From: an uncultured Lachnospiraceae bacterium
GTDB taxonomy: Bacteria > Bacillota > Clostridia > Lachnospirales > Lachnospiraceae
NCBI GenBank assembly: GCA_905235745.1
Contig: CAJOMN010000001.1
Coordinates: 248,001-312,000, forward strand
Reading direction: 5' to 3'
Length of the DNA stretch: 64,000 nt
The translations under genes and the position numbers were made by a program. Numbering within the stretch: position 1 is the stretch's first letter; every line of letters starts with the position of its first letter. The notes beneath the pieces were generated by a model. It searched no databases. It worked only from the letters and a program-made list of their open reading frames with translations, and was not told where the DNA came from. Positions 1 to 10,358 of the stretch are shown here, in pieces.

Positions 1-268
1 CATCGGCTTCACCCCTTGTCAGAAGCCCTTCATCTATCAGCATTTCCGGATCTATAAAGTACGGATTCCCTGCAAATGTCGAGAACGATTGATAAGGCGA
101 ATCACCGTAGCTTGTAGGTCCGAGGGGCAGTATCTGCCATAAGCTCTGACCTGACAGGCTCAGCATATCGACAAATCTGTAGCTTTCTTTTCCGAAAGTC
201 CCTATGCCGTATTTACCCGGGAGCGATGCGACCGGCATAAGGATCCCGCTTTTTCTGTCTGTTTTCAT
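1..268 (-). CDS. malQ: 4-alpha-glucanotransferase (MalQ), N-terminal part, runs off the window
   Basis: About 89 N-terminal codons are visible and the gene continues below position 1. The translation carries the start typical of amylomaltase: a GILMPVASLPGKYGIGTFG segment, then WQILPLGPTSYGDSPYQS and FAGNPYFID. These belong to the GH77 barrel, which transfers alpha-1,4-glucan segments between maltodextrins in the cytoplasm. The ATG overlaps the stop of the upstream sugar-binding lipoprotein gene as ATGA, so the two are translationally coupled. That fits a maltodextrin uptake and use operon. The catalytic residues lie outside the window. Confidence 0.9.
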   Translation of the reverse strand, partial: MKTDRKSGILMPVASLPGKYGIGTFGKESYRFVDMLSLSGQSLWQILPLGPTSYGDSPYQSFSTFAGNPYFIDPEMLIDEGLLTRGEAD

Positions 269-1581
269 TTCAGTGCGTACTCTGAAGCCCATCCGTCAAC
301 AAAGGCGGATACGACAGCATCCCATTTTTCCGTACCGGCTGCATAGGCCGTAAGAGCGGAGCCAACGCCGTTCTTCCACTCTTCGGAAGGCATTGTTGTA
401 AAGTTCCAGGCTACCGGAACCTTTCCGTCTGCCGTGTACTGTCTGTCATTGAGAACGAACAGGTTAGTTGAGTCGACAGCGTTCCTGAAAGGTATAACGC
501 CGATAGTGTCGGCAAGCATCGTGCAGCCCTCGGATGATGTTACCATCCATGTGAGGAAATCAATGGTTGCCTTAATGTCCGCTTTGGAAGATTCATTGTT
601 AACGCACCAGTAATTCTCCGTACCCGTGCATAACCCCTGATTGGCTTCATCACCCACTCCGATATAGATGGGGATCATCGCGAGCTGATCATCCGTCATG
701 CCCTTACCTGTAAGGTTTGCGTACTCCCATGAACCGTTCTGGTAAAATACCGCTTCCCCGTTCGCAAATTCGGTCTCGGCATCGTCGCCTGTTTTGTCAG
801 CAAGCTCCCCGGGGTCGCATGTAGCATTGTTGATGTACAGATCCCAGATGTTCCTGTAGTTATCAAGATATGTTCCCTTGATCGCGGTCGTCGTATTGAT
901 ATTATCCGTCTGATACTCGAAATAGATCGGAACGTTGGCAAGGTGGGTCTTGAATCTCCAGTCGGATGACGGATCCATTCCGGCGGATGCGAATGCCGAA
1001 AAGCCCAGCTCATCCTTATGTGCGGTAATATCCTCGGCAGCCTTTTTCAGATCCGCAAACGACCTGATGTCGTCGACCTTGTATCCTGCTTTGCCGAGGA
1101 GCTCGGTATTGGTGATTATCCCGTATGACTCGATCACATAGGCGATACCCGCTACCGCCTCGCCGTCCTTAAGCGTATATGCGTCGCTTGTAAGTTCATT
1201 ATACAAAGAAGAGCCGTTAAGGTCATAGCAGTAATCAGACCAGTTGGCAAGACCTACCGGACCGTTTACCTGGAAAAGAGTAGGTGCCTTGTCTCCGGTG
1301 ATCTCTTCCGAAAGCGTCTCCTCATATGTGCCGGATGCGGCCGTTACAACAGTTACGGCAACCCCCGTCTGCTCCGTATAGGTATTGGCGATCTGCTGCC
1401 ATGCTTCATCCGCTTCGGGTCTGGAGTTGAGGTAGTAGACCTGTCCGCCTTCGAGAGATTCCTCTTCCTGCGTCTCCTCTACGGTGACCTCGGCAGCCTC
1501 TTTCTTGGACTTGGAACACCCTGCGAGTACCGCTGCTGCCATTGCCGCAGCCAGCAGAACGCTTACTGTTTTCTTCTTCAT
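265..1581 (-). CDS. Carbohydrate ABC transporter substrate-binding lipoprotein (MalE-like)
   Basis: A 438-residue protein with a Lys-rich N terminus, a hydrophobic segment and a lipobox LAGC near residue 20, so it is lipid-anchored outside the membrane. The rest resembles family 1 extracellular solute-binding proteins (GVAVTVVTAASGTYEETL, PTLFQVNG, ENYWCVN, and a Trp-rich C terminus). It is followed with an ATGA overlap by malQ, so maltodextrin is the most likely ligand; this is inference from context. The start was set at the second ATG because GGAGG lies 6 nt before it, while the first ATG falls inside that ribosome binding site. No cognate permease is visible here. Confidence 0.85.
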   Translation of the reverse strand: MKKKTVSVLLAAAMAAAVLAGCSKSKKEAAEVTVEETQEEESLEGGQVYYLNSRPEADEAWQQIANTYTEQTGVAVTVVTAASGTYEETLSEEITGDKAPTLFQVNGPVGLANWSDYCYDLNGSSLYNELTSDAYTLKDGEAVAGIAYVIESYGIITNTELLGKAGYKVDDIRSFADLKKAAEDITAHKDELGFSAFASAGMDPSSDWRFKTHLANVPIYFEYQTDNINTTTAIKGTYLDNYRNIWDLYINNATCDPGELADKTGDDAETEFANGEAVFYQNGSWEYANLTGKGMTDDQLAMIPIYIGVGDEANQGLCTGTENYWCVNNESSKADIKATIDFLTWMVTSSEGCTMLADTIGVIPFRNAVDSTNLFVLNDRQYTADGKVPVAWNFTTMPSEEWKNGVGSALTAYAAGTEKWDAVVSAFVDGWASEYALK

Positions 1582-1618
1582 AGACATCCTCCTTTAATAT
1601 ATGCTGTGATGGGTGGAT

Positions 1619-2785
1619 CTACACATACGGTCTGTCTACTTCAATAACCGCATAGTGATTTCCCGGCAGGCTTTCTACCTTTGCGCAGATCGTGTTGCGT
1701 ATCTCCTCCTCGGAAAGCCTGCAGTCAAAAGGTGCAACAACATCGAATATCAGATTGGTATGGGACGGACCCTTGACCATGCGAAAATCATGTATCGTAA
1801 AGCTCTCATCCACGCTTTGGGCGATAAGCTGGCACAGCCTCTTCATCCTGTCTGTCGCCTCATCATTGACAAGAACAGGGTCCATATGTATCACGCACTG
1901 GCATCCGAGCTTTTCGTTTATACGGCGTTCTATATTATCTATTGTATCATGAACATCCATGATATTGCGATCTGCCGGAACTTCCGCATGAAGTGAGATC
2001 ATCGTCCTGCCCGGACCGTAATCGTGAACGAGAAGGTCATGTATCCCGATGATATCATCATAAGATGTCACGAACTTCTCTATTGCACGGACATATTCCT
2101 CTGACGGTTTGCTTCCGAGAAGCGGATTGATCGTATCCTTTGCGGATGAGAACCCGGCATACAGCACAAGCGCAGAGACCGCAAGGCCGCACCAACCGTC
2201 TATATGAAGGCCCGTATAATACTCTGTAAGCGAACTTGCAAGAACGACGAGCGTCGCTATCGAATCGGTAAAGGAATCAAGTGCGACGGCCTTCATCGCT
2301 GCCGACGAGATCAGCCGGGCAGTCTTCGAGTTGTAATAATACATGTACAGCTTGACGATTATCGAAACAAGGAGTATGACCGTAACTGTCGCCGTTAGAA
2401 CAACGCTTTCCGGATGGATTATCTTGCTGACGGATGATTGTACCAGTTCAGCTCCCATAAGTATCACAAGCATTGAAATGATAAGCCCTGTTATATATTC
2501 AATGCGGCCGTGTCCGAACGGGTGCTCGGGGTCGGGCTTCTGCCCCGCCATCTTAAACCCCACTATCGCGACAACTGATGAGCCCGCATCGCTCAGGTTA
2601 TTGAAAGCGTCCGCGATTATCGCAACGGAGCCCGACAGCAGTCCTGCCGTCAGCTTTATCGCAAACAGCAGCGCATTTAAGAATATGCCGACCGCTCCGC
2701 ACAGTATGCCGTACGCATGGCGCACGCGCGCATTCGTTGTGTTCTTATGGTCTTTGATAAATATTCCCGCAAGTAATCCGATCAC
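1619..2785 (-). CDS. Cation diffusion facilitator family transporter
   Basis: A 388-residue CDF-type antiporter that would export divalent metal ions (Zn, Fe, Mn, Co or Cd) in exchange for protons. About five or six membrane segments occupy residues 25-220, with the metal-site signature DAFNNLSDAGSS in helix 2 and HPFGHGRIEYI after it. A cytoplasmic domain follows, longer than the usual 90 residues, with His-containing segments (VHDYGPGRTMISLHAEVP). The start is a GTG that overlaps the upstream gene's stop (GTGA), preceded by GGGG. The substrate cannot be read from the sequence. Confidence 0.9.
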   Translation of the reverse strand: MIGLLAGIFIKDHKNTTNARVRHAYGILCGAVGIFLNALLFAIKLTAGLLSGSVAIIADAFNNLSDAGSSVVAIVGFKMAGQKPDPEHPFGHGRIEYITGLIISMLVILMGAELVQSSVSKIIHPESVVLTATVTVILLVSIIVKLYMYYYNSKTARLISSAAMKAVALDSFTDSIATLVVLASSLTEYYTGLHIDGWCGLAVSALVLYAGFSSAKDTINPLLGSKPSEEYVRAIEKFVTSYDDIIGIHDLLVHDYGPGRTMISLHAEVPADRNIMDVHDTIDNIERRINEKLGCQCVIHMDPVLVNDEATDRMKRLCQLIAQSVDESFTIHDFRMVKGPSHTNLIFDVVAPFDCRLSEEEIRNTICAKVESLPGNHYAVIEVDRPYV

Positions 2786-4002
2786 GTCCGGTCCCCACTG
2801 TCTGCATTATCTTTCGCCGCATTCCCGTTATTTAGTCCCGTATCGGACTCCTCGATGCCTTCCTGAAGGAGCTCCTCGCTCGTAAATATACGCATCCGGC
2901 GAAAATCGGCCAGAAGCATTTTCGTACTGTATATGAAGTTCGAGAAAAGGCCCGCCTTGTACAGGTTGTAAACGATCATTCCGGCAGGAACGGCAAGTAT
3001 AAGCCCGAGCGCGCCTCCCCATCTGAGTCCTATATACAACAGGAACAGCGTCGGGATCGCCGGCATTCCGAGCGAGTCCCCGACAAGCTTGGGCTGGATG
3101 AACTGGCGGATGGCCTGTGACAATCCCCAGACCACGAGCATCCCTATGGCAAACCTATAGTTCCTCTGGAGCAGGGCATACAGCGCCCAAGGCCACATCA
3201 CGGTACCCGTTCCGAAGAACGGAAGAAAATCAAGGAGCGCTATCAGGAGCGCTATCAAAAAGGCATACCTGACACGCAGTATCAGAAGGCCAATGAACAG
3301 AACAACATAAACAACGCACATGATCTTAAACTGTGCCTTGAAATACCCGCCGACCGCTGATTTCATTGTTGCGGCAACTATTTCCAGTCTGTTCTTGATA
3401 TGCTCCGGCGTTACCCGTTTGAGGAACTTTCCTATCTGCTCACGCTCTGCAACAAACAGATAACTTGCAAGTATACAGATAATGATACCTACAAGAACAA
3501 ACGGTGCATTCCTGACTCCGTTCCCAGCGGATTGTGCTGCTCTTTCCGTTACGGCAGCTCCCATCGAAGACAATGAATCATATATGCCTGTTCCGATATC
3601 ATCGAAGAACTTCTGCGTTCCGACAGGAAGAAGCGCGAATCTTCTGGAGAATTCATCCCAGACTCCCTGAAGCGATATCCTGACATTTTCCCACATATCG
3701 GGAGCGGTTGAGGCAAAACCTATAATCTCGGTCACGAGAAGGTATATGACTCCGTAGCATACGGCGACCACGGCAGCGAGCGTCAGTATTATGACTACGA
3801 CCGACCCGGCACGCCGTTTTATCTTCATTTTCTTCTCGAGAAATCTAACAAGGGGATTGGCAATGGAAGCAATGATCGCTGCGACGACAAACGGCCAGAA
3901 GTATCCGATAAGCCACGGCAGCACAACAATCAGCAGTACTGCAATGATTATCGCAAACAGATAGTTAAACAGTATCTTCAAGTACTTTGTCGATGATTTC
4001 AT
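2782..4002 (-). CDS. AI-2E family transporter (PerM/YdiK-like membrane protein)
   Basis: A 406-residue protein with the PF01594 pattern: two or three N-terminal membrane spans, a long soluble stretch at about residues 90-190, then several more spans including an LLIALLDFLPFFGTGTVMWPW segment and the IQPKLVGDSLGMPAIPTL motif common in the family. Members are exporters or exchangers of varied, mostly unproven substrates. The ATG at 4002 has GGGAGGAAAT just upstream and overlaps the end of engB by 38 nt. A start further upstream is possible in frame but lacks such a site. The gene is coupled downstream to the CDF transporter. Confidence 0.85.
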   Translation of the reverse strand: MKSSTKYLKILFNYLFAIIIAVLLIVVLPWLIGYFWPFVVAAIIASIANPLVRFLEKKMKIKRRAGSVVVIILTLAAVVAVCYGVIYLLVTEIIGFASTAPDMWENVRISLQGVWDEFSRRFALLPVGTQKFFDDIGTGIYDSLSSMGAAVTERAAQSAGNGVRNAPFVLVGIIICILASYLFVAEREQIGKFLKRVTPEHIKNRLEIVAATMKSAVGGYFKAQFKIMCVVYVVLFIGLLILRVRYAFLIALLIALLDFLPFFGTGTVMWPWALYALLQRNYRFAIGMLVVWGLSQAIRQFIQPKLVGDSLGMPAIPTLFLLYIGLRWGGALGLILAVPAGMIVYNLYKAGLFSNFIYSTKMLLADFRRMRIFTSEELLQEGIEESDTGLNNGNAAKDNADSGDRT

Positions 4003-4555
4003 ATATTTCCTCCCTGCCCTGCTTACCGGTTGCGGAAAAGGGAATGATAACCGCATCGTCTGCCCCCAGGCCTTTACGTATTGCGGCAATCTGCTTGTTG
4101 ATCTGGCTTCTGTTTATCTTATCAAGCTTGGTGGCGACTATCACGGGCGTAAAGCCGCTTGATGTCACCCAGTCATACATTATCTTATCATTTTTTCCGG
4201 GATCGTGCCTTATATCGACAAGAAGAAATACGCACCGCAGCATCTTCGAGGTGTTCAGGTATCTTTCTATCATGACGCCCCATTTTTCAACCTCGGTTTT
4301 CGACGCCTTTGCATACCCGTATCCGGGCAGATCCACGAAATATATCTCTTTATTGATGTTGTAGAAATTGATCGTCTGCGTCTTGCCCGGCTGGGAACTC
4401 GTTCTCGCATAGCTCTTGCGGTTCATTAAAGCGTTTATGAGGGATGATTTTCCGACATTCGACCTGCCTGCAAACGCAACCTCGGGAAGCGTTGTCGCGG
4501 GAAGCTTACTCGTAGGTCCGCATACGATCTCCAGATCAACATTCTTTATTATCAT
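3965..4555 (-). CDS. engB: Ribosome biogenesis GTP-binding protein EngB (YsxC/YihA)
   Basis: A 196-residue TRAFAC-class GTPase of the length normal for the family. It shows G1 GRSNVGKSS, a switch region with TSSQPGKTQTINFY, G3 DLPGYGYAK and G4 ATKLDK. EngB acts in assembly of the large ribosomal subunit and is usually essential. It lies 10 nt downstream of lon, the typical lon-engB order of Firmicutes, and so ends the protein quality-control operon. Its 3' end overlaps the AI-2E transporter gene. Confidence 0.95.
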   Translation of the reverse strand: MIIKNVDLEIVCGPTSKLPATTLPEVAFAGRSNVGKSSLINALMNRKSYARTSSQPGKTQTINFYNINKEIYFVDLPGYGYAKASKTEVEKWGVMIERYLNTSKMLRCVFLLVDIRHDPGKNDKIMYDWVTSSGFTPVIVATKLDKINRSQINKQIAAIRKGLGADDAVIIPFSATGKQGREEIYEIIDKVLEDTV

Positions 4556-4565
4556 TTATCTACCA

Positions 4566-6944
4566 TTATACAATAGCTTCTCTTAACACTTCATCCATGT
4601 GCCCGACGAACACGATCGTCAGCCCGTGCGTGATCTCTTCATCGAGCTCATCTATATCTTTCCTGTTCTGTACCGGTACAAGTACTTTCCTGATGCCCGC
4701 GTTTTTGGCGGCGAGTATCTTCTCCTTGAGTCCGCCTATCGGAAGTACGCGGCCGCGCAGCGTGATCTCACCCGTCATCGCGAGATCGCAGCGGACCTTC
4801 CTGCCGGTTATCGCCGAATACAGTGCGGTCGCCATCGTGATGCCGGCGCTCGGCCCGTCCTTCGGAACGCTTCCTTCGGGAATATGCAGGTGAAAATCAT
4901 GCTTTCTGAAATAATCGGCGCGTATCTTGTGCTTCGACGCTATCGAGCGTATGTAGCTCATTCCTGCCTGGGCACTCTCGCGCATCACGTCGCCGAGCTG
5001 TCCGGTAAGCAATATCTCGCCCTTTCCGGGCATAACGTTCACTTCTATCGAAAGCGTATCTCCGCCGACGCTTGTCCATGCAAGTCCGCGGACTATACCG
5101 ACCTCGTCCGCCTCGTTTTTCCTGTCCTGTTCGTATTTGCGCACCCCGAGAAAATCATAGAGGTTGCCTCTGTTCACCCTGATCGTCTTCCTGCCGTCCT
5201 GATATATCATACGGGCGGCACGCCTGCATATCGCGGATATCTTTCTCTCAAGCGACCTTACTCCCGCTTCTCTCGTATATCCGCTGACTATGTCGGGCCA
5301 TACCGTGTCCGCTATCTTCAGCTGGTCTTCCCGGAGCCCGTGTTTACTTATCTGCTTGGGAAGAAGGTGTTCCTTCGCTATATGGATCTTCTCGTTTTCC
5401 GTGTAACTGCTGACTTCAATGACCTCCATCCTGTCAAGAAGAGGTCTCGGAATGTCCGCGAGCGAATTGGCGGTCGCGATGAACAGTACCTCCGACAGAT
5501 CGATCGGAAGCTCGATGTAGTGATCGGAAAAGCGAGAATTCTGCTCGCTGTCAAGTACTTCAAGAAGAGCCGCCGCGGGATCTCCCTTGAAATCATTGCT
5601 CATCTTGTCTATCTCATCAAGCAGCATCAGCGGATTCTTGACACCCGCATTCCTGAGTCCGACAGCAATCCTGCCGGGCATCGCGCCGACATATGTCCTG
5701 CGGTGTCCTCTTATCTCCGCCTCGTCCCTTACACCTCCGAGACTGATGCGGACGTACTGCTTTTCAAGCGCTGAGGCGACTGATTTGGCGATACTGGTCT
5801 TGCCGGTTCCGGGAGGTCCTACGAGACAGATGATCGGGGACTCGCCTTTTCTGGTAAGATTTCTGACGGCCAGGAACTCCAGCATCCTCTCCTTGACGCT
5901 CGTAAGTCCGTAATGATCCCGGTTAAGTATCATTTCGGCTCTGTCAATGTCGCGGTTGTCTCTTGAAACCTTGTCCCACGGCATTTCCAGGAGAGTCTCG
6001 ATATATCCTCTGGAAACCTCGGCTTCCGACGACCCGTCGTGCAGGTGACTGAACCGGTCAATTTCCTTTAATATTTTGTCTTTTATCTCTTTCTTCGCCT
6101 TAAGCTTTGAGACCGCTTCCCTGTACTTCTCTTCCTCGGTCGCGGTGCTCCCCTCTCCGAGCTCTTCCTTGATGACCCTAAGCTGCTCTCGAAGAACGTA
6201 TTCTCTCTGATTTTTGTCGACCCGCTCCTTGATCTGTTTGGCGATATTCGTCTTGATGCCGAGAATATTGACCTCGCGCTGGAGTATTGTCATGAGTGTC
6301 AGGAACCGCTCGTCAACGGTTTCGGTCTCAAGGAGCTTCTGCCTGTCGTCAAAGTTCATCGGAACGTTGATCGCGACATAGTCGAGCAGTTCCGCAAGCG
6401 TTTCGGCCTCTTCAAACTGCTTGGTGAGCGTCTTGCCGAGCTGCGGATTGTATCCGAGCATCGTTGTAAGGAGTTCCTTCAGTATATTGATCTTTGCCAG
6501 AACCTGCTCTCTTACTTCGTCGTTATCGATGGTAAGCTCGGGATTGGCCGGATATATGTTCTTGCCTATATACCAGTCGTCGGTTACTACGACTTCCTTT
6601 GCAGTGGCAATGAGGACATCTTCTTCCGCAACATCAAACAGTCTTGCGCGAAGGTCTCCTTCCACAAGGACGCGCAGTATCTTTCCCGGAAGCTTTACGA
6701 CCTGCTTTATTATGCATACGCATCCGTAATCATAGAGAGCGGTCTTGTCGTCCTTTGCCTTGGCGTCGTTTTCCTCATCCCGGTGCCTGGCGATGACAAA
6801 GAGCTTCCTATCCTTGAGCATTGCCTTTTCCACAGCCCTGATGCCTGCGGGTGTGTTGATATCGAAATGAATGACCATGCCCGGAAGCACCGCCAGATTA
6901 CCGACAACAACGCACGGATATTTTTTCTTTGTAATCCTACGCAA
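4566..6944 (-). CDS. lon: Endopeptidase La (Lon protease)
   Basis: A 792-residue ATP-dependent cytoplasmic protease that degrades misfolded and regulatory proteins. It has the N-terminal substrate domain ([12 protein letters not shown]), a coiled-coil middle, the AAA module with Walker [10 protein letters not shown] and Walker B LLDEIDKM, and the C-terminal peptidase with the catalytic Ser in [14 protein letters not shown] and the Lys in [14 protein letters not shown]. Length matches LonA. The start appears to be TTG two bases after the clpX stop, with AAGG about 10 nt upstream. No in-frame ATG would keep the full N-terminal domain, so TTG is preferred. Confidence 0.95.
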   Translation of the reverse strand: MRRITKKKYPCVVVGNLAVLPGMVIHFDINTPAGIRAVEKAMLKDRKLFVIARHRDEENDAKAKDDKTALYDYGCVCIIKQVVKLPGKILRVLVEGDLRARLFDVAEEDVLIATAKEVVVTDDWYIGKNIYPANPELTIDNDEVREQVLAKINILKELLTTMLGYNPQLGKTLTKQFEEAETLAELLDYVAINVPMNFDDRQKLLETETVDERFLTLMTILQREVNILGIKTNIAKQIKERVDKNQREYVLREQLRVIKEELGEGSTATEEEKYREAVSKLKAKKEIKDKILKEIDRFSHLHDGSSEAEVSRGYIETLLEMPWDKVSRDNRDIDRAEMILNRDHYGLTSVKERMLEFLAVRNLTRKGESPIICLVGPPGTGKTSIAKSVASALEKQYVRISLGGVRDEAEIRGHRRTYVGAMPGRIAVGLRNAGVKNPLMLLDEIDKMSNDFKGDPAAALLEVLDSEQNSRFSDHYIELPIDLSEVLFIATANSLADIPRPLLDRMEVIEVSSYTENEKIHIAKEHLLPKQISKHGLREDQLKIADTVWPDIVSGYTREAGVRSLERKISAICRRAARMIYQDGRKTIRVNRGNLYDFLGVRKYEQDRKNEADEVGIVRGLAWTSVGGDTLSIEVNVMPGKGEILLTGQLGDVMRESAQAGMSYIRSIASKHKIRADYFRKHDFHLHIPEGSVPKDGPSAGITMATALYSAITGRKVRCDLAMTGEITLRGRVLPIGGLKEKILAAKNAGIRKVLVPVQNRKDIDELDEEITHGLTIVFVGHMDEVLREAIV

Positions 6945-6946
6945 AT

Positions 6947-8221
6947 CTACTCTGCCTTCTTAAGACCGGTCATGACGTTTTCATTGTTCCGCACGATGAG
7001 CGGAGACCCCTCGCCAGTCACTGCACCTTTTGTTATAACGCATTTTGTGATCGAGTCATCGGAAGGGATCTCAAACATAAGATCATTCATGAGTCCCTCA
7101 AGAATTGAACGAAGACCCCGTGCTCCGGTCTTTTTCTCATATGCTTTGTGGGCGATCTCGGTGATCGCATCATCTTCGAATTCCAGCTCGACTCCGTCGA
7201 TCTCAAACAGCTTTTTGTACTGCTTGACTATGGCGTTCTTCGGCTCGCGCAGTACCTTTATGAGCGCTTCTTCATCAAGGCCTTCGAGACTGACACATAT
7301 GGGAACACGACCGACAAACTCGGGAATAAGCCCGAACTTGATCAGATCCTCGGGCTGAACCTGGGCAAGAAGCTGTCCCACTTCATGCTCGGTCTTGGTT
7401 GCTATCTCTGCATTAAAACCGATCGATTTCCGGTCAAGACGGTTCTCCACGATCTTCTCGAGCCCGTCAAACGCTCCGCCGCATATGAACAGTATATTGG
7501 TCGTATTGATCGGAATAAGCTCCTGATGCGGATGCTTTCTGCCGCCCTGCGGAGGGACGGAAGCGTTCGTGCCCTCGATGATCTTCAGAAGCGCCTGCTG
7601 CACTCCCTCTCCGGAAACATCGCGTGTTATCGAAACATTCTCACTCTTTCTCGTGATCTTGTCTATCTCGTCAATATAGATTATACCGTATTCGGCCTTT
7701 TCGATATTGTAATCGGCCGCCTGAATGACCTTGAGCAGGATATTCTCAACATCCTCTCCGACATACCCTGCTTCCGTAAGCGCGGTAGCGTCGGCAATGG
7801 CAAACGGAACGTTGATGATCTTGGCAAGAGTCTGTGCGAGCAGCGTCTTCCCCGAACCGGTAGGCCCGAGCATGATGACATTTGATTTTTGAAGCTCGAC
7901 ATCCCCGTCTTCCTTCTGGGACAGAATCCTCTTGTAATGATTATATACGGCGACTGACAGAACCTTCTTCGCCTCTTCCTGCCCGATGACGTTCTCATCG
8001 AGAAACGCCTTCATCTCCCTCGGCTTTACAAGGTTGATCTCCAGATCATTGCTTGGCTCCACTTCTTCAACCTGCCGGTCATATATCTCATCTTCCACGA
8101 TATCCATGCACACTTCTATGCATTCGTCGCAGATGAATACTCCTTCCGGACCCGCAATGAGTTTTCTTACCTGTTCCTGGCCCTTTCCGCAGAAAGAGCA
8201 TCTTATATCTTTCTTTGCCAT
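6947..8221 (-). CDS. clpX: ATP-dependent Clp protease ATP-binding subunit ClpX
   Basis: A 424-residue AAA+ unfoldase. The N-terminal zinc-binding domain (CSFCGKGQ...CDECIEVC) recruits substrates and adaptors. Walker A is GPTGSGKT, Walker B is [10 protein letters not shown], and the pore and sensor regions ([22 protein letters not shown]) are present. It forms a hexamer on ClpP and feeds it unfolded protein. It is preceded by clpP and followed by lon two bases on, so the three are cotranscribed. Confidence 0.97.
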   Translation of the reverse strand: MAKKDIRCSFCGKGQEQVRKLIAGPEGVFICDECIEVCMDIVEDEIYDRQVEEVEPSNDLEINLVKPREMKAFLDENVIGQEEAKKVLSVAVYNHYKRILSQKEDGDVELQKSNVIMLGPTGSGKTLLAQTLAKIINVPFAIADATALTEAGYVGEDVENILLKVIQAADYNIEKAEYGIIYIDEIDKITRKSENVSITRDVSGEGVQQALLKIIEGTNASVPPQGGRKHPHQELIPINTTNILFICGGAFDGLEKIVENRLDRKSIGFNAEIATKTEHEVGQLLAQVQPEDLIKFGLIPEFVGRVPICVSLEGLDEEALIKVLREPKNAIVKQYKKLFEIDGVELEFEDDAITEIAHKAYEKKTGARGLRSILEGLMNDLMFEIPSDDSITKCVITKGAVTGEGSPLIVRNNENVMTGLKKAE

Positions 8222-8260
8222 TACATCTCCCGTTATTATGAACCGTTCTGCAACGGATCC

Positions 8261-8845
8261 TTACTGTCTGTTTGCGATTATCTTATCAACCAGTCCGTAT
8301 TCGAGCGCCTCCTCCGCGCTCATCCAGTTATCTCTCTCAGTATCTTCCGCTACCTTTTCAACAGGCTGGCCTGTATTTTCGGACAATATCCTGTTGAGCC
8401 TTTCCTTGGTGCGCAGTATCTGCTTGGCAACGATCTCTATCTCGGTCGCCTGACCCTTCGCGCCGCCGGACGGCTGATGTATCATTATCTCGGCATTCGG
8501 AAGAACGAATCTCTTGCCCTTCTCGCCGCCCGCGAGCAGAAATGCTCCCATGCTGGCAGCCATTCCGATACAGTATGTTGCGACATCGCATTTTACATAG
8601 TGCATCGTGTCGTAGATCGCGAATCCGTCCGTGACCGATCCGCCCGGACTGTTGATATAAAAATGTATATCCTTCTCCGGATCTTCGGCCTCAAGGAACA
8701 TCATCTGGGCAACGATAAGGCTTGCCGTTGTCTCGTTAACCTCTTCTCCGAGAAATACGATCCTCTCCTTGAGAAGTCTCGAGTAAATATCGTAGCTGCG
8801 CTCTCCGCGGCTTGTCTGTTCAATGACATAAGGTACTAAGCTCAT
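8261..8845 (-). CDS. clpP: ATP-dependent Clp protease proteolytic subunit ClpP
   Basis: A 194-residue serine peptidase that forms the tetradecameric chamber served by ClpX. The catalytic triad is visible: Ser in [12 protein letters not shown], His in [16 protein letters not shown], and Asp in the segment near [11 protein letters not shown]. The start at [10 protein letters not shown] has GGAGACA directly upstream. An in-frame ATG 45 nt earlier would add residues not typical of ClpP. It lies between tig and clpX. Confidence 0.96.
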   Translation of the reverse strand: MSLVPYVIEQTSRGERSYDIYSRLLKERIVFLGEEVNETTASLIVAQMMFLEAEDPEKDIHFYINSPGGSVTDGFAIYDTMHYVKCDVATYCIGMAASMGAFLLAGGEKGKRFVLPNAEIMIHQPSGGAKGQATEIEIVAKQILRTKERLNRILSENTGQPVEKVAEDTERDNWMSAEEALEYGLVDKIIANRQ

Positions 8846-8951
8846 ATTGTCTCCATTCCGATGTTTTACCAGTTGCATGTTACGCAACATAAATGATACA
8901 ACATCTGCTTTTTCTATTTTAATCCGTTCACCTTGCGCCTATTGCGGCAGA

Positions 8952-10247
8952 TTACTTCTCCTTGGCTGATTCCACGATAAGGTCGACTGCCTTCTGTATC
9001 TTGAGGTCGTCCTCTATCTGCTTCCTGCCGTATTCGTCTTCGCCGATATACTCTTTGAGCTTGTCTGTTTCCATTCCGCTCTCTTCGGCGATCCTGGCAA
9101 GTTCCTGTTCGTATTCCTCTTCCGAAACCTCGAAATTCTCTGCCTTTACAATCGATTCAAGAACAAGCCTTGATTCTATGCTCTTTCTGGCGCCTTCCTT
9201 CATCTGGTCGGTGAATTTCTCCATATCAAGGCCGGTGAACATGAAGTACTGCTCAAGCGACAGTCCCTGACTCTGCAGTCTCCTTGCATAATCGTTTACC
9301 ATGGTCTTTGCCTGGGTATCGATCATCGCCTCGGGGATATCCATCTTGGAATCCTTGATGATGGCTTCAATAACGGCATCCTCTTTCTTGTCCCTGGCTT
9401 CTTTTTCCTTCCTCTCGGCAAGGTTCTTCTTCACATCCTCGCGGTACTCTTCCATTGTATCGAATTCGGATACCTCTGATGCGAACTCGTCATCAAGCTC
9501 CGGAAGCTCCTTTTCCTTGATCTCGTTGATCTTAACCTTGAAAAGCGCATCCTTGCCCGCAAGATGCTCGGCGTTGTAGTCCTCGGGGAATGTTACGTTG
9601 ACATCCACATCATCGTCGATGTTTTTACCGATAAGCTGCTCCTCGAATCCCGGAATGAATGAACCCGATCCGATGACAAGCGGATAATTCTCGCCCTTGC
9701 CGCCTTCAAATGCCTCGCCGTCGACAAAGCCTTCGAAGTCTATTACGGCAGTATCACCGTCCTTCACCGGGCGATCCTCGACTGATATCGTCCTGGCGTT
9801 GGCTTCCTGCTCGCGCTTGATCTCATTGTCGATATCCTCATCGGTTACCTCAGTGTCGATCTTGTCGATCTTGACACCCTTGTACTTTCCGAGATCTACC
9901 GGGGGCTTGAGCGCAACCTCGGCGGTAAATATGAAATTCTTGCCCTTTTCGATCTGCACTACGTCGATCTTGGGCTGGGATACGATCTCCAGATCCTCGG
10001 CAGCGTCGATCTCCTCGGCGTAAGCGTCGGGAATGATGAGGTTTGCCGCATCCTCATAGAAAACATCGGGACCGTACATCTTTTCTATCATCGCCTGAGG
10101 CACTTTGCCTTTTCGAAACCCCGGCACGCTCATCTTGTTTTTATTTTTATTATATGCCTTTTTGATCGCGTCGTTAAATCTTTCGGCGTCAACTTCGATC
10201 GTAAGCTTTGCCATGTTCTTTTCCAGTTTTTCAACCTGCATACTCAT
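8952..10247 (-). CDS. tig: Trigger factor, ribosome-bound chaperone and peptidyl-prolyl isomerase
   Basis: A 431-residue protein with the three trigger-factor domains: a ribosome-binding N domain containing the signature VPGFRKGKVPQAMIEK (the FRK loop docks at ribosomal protein L23), a central FKBP-type isomerase with KDGDTAVIDFEGFVDG around residues 150-240, and a helical C-terminal chaperone cradle. It holds nascent chains as they leave the exit tunnel. The start chosen has GGAGGATTAATA immediately before ATG. It is the first gene of the tig-clpP-clpX-lon-engB run. Confidence 0.96.
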   Translation of the reverse strand: MSMQVEKLEKNMAKLTIEVDAERFNDAIKKAYNKNKNKMSVPGFRKGKVPQAMIEKMYGPDVFYEDAANLIIPDAYAEEIDAAEDLEIVSQPKIDVVQIEKGKNFIFTAEVALKPPVDLGKYKGVKIDKIDTEVTDEDIDNEIKREQEANARTISVEDRPVKDGDTAVIDFEGFVDGEAFEGGKGENYPLVIGSGSFIPGFEEQLIGKNIDDDVDVNVTFPEDYNAEHLAGKDALFKVKINEIKEKELPELDDEFASEVSEFDTMEEYREDVKKNLAERKEKEARDKKEDAVIEAIIKDSKMDIPEAMIDTQAKTMVNDYARRLQSQGLSLEQYFMFTGLDMEKFTDQMKEGARKSIESRLVLESIVKAENFEVSEEEYEQELARIAEESGMETDKLKEYIGEDEYGRKQIEDDLKIQKAVDLIVESAKEK

Positions 10248-10309
10248 TATTAATCCTCCAAACTTCAACATTGACCCGTTAGAATATGACTTAACAGACC
10301 CGATTTTGC

Positions 10310-10315
10310 ATTATA
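10310..10315 (-). promoter_or_regulatory. Probable -10 box of the tig-clpP-clpX-lon promoter
   Basis: On the minus strand a perfect TATAAT lies about 63 nt before the tig start in an AT-rich stretch. The -35 position 17 nt upstream reads TTTTAT, a poor match to TTGACA, so strength and exact start are uncertain. A short GC stem with a T-rich tail just upstream (about 10338-10358) could be a weak terminator for the cobalamin operon. Confidence 0.45.
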
Positions 10316-10358
10316 TCATATAAACATAGGAAATAAAAGCGGAAAATCGCTGATATGT

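Noticed and set aside
4599-5774. A long plus-strand open frame of about 390 codons opposite lon
   Set aside because: It lies entirely antisense to lon, which has all expected motifs. No ribosome binding site and no recognisable domains.
7148-7885. Plus-strand open frame of about 245 codons opposite clpX
   Set aside because: Antisense shadow of clpX with codon content that mirrors it.
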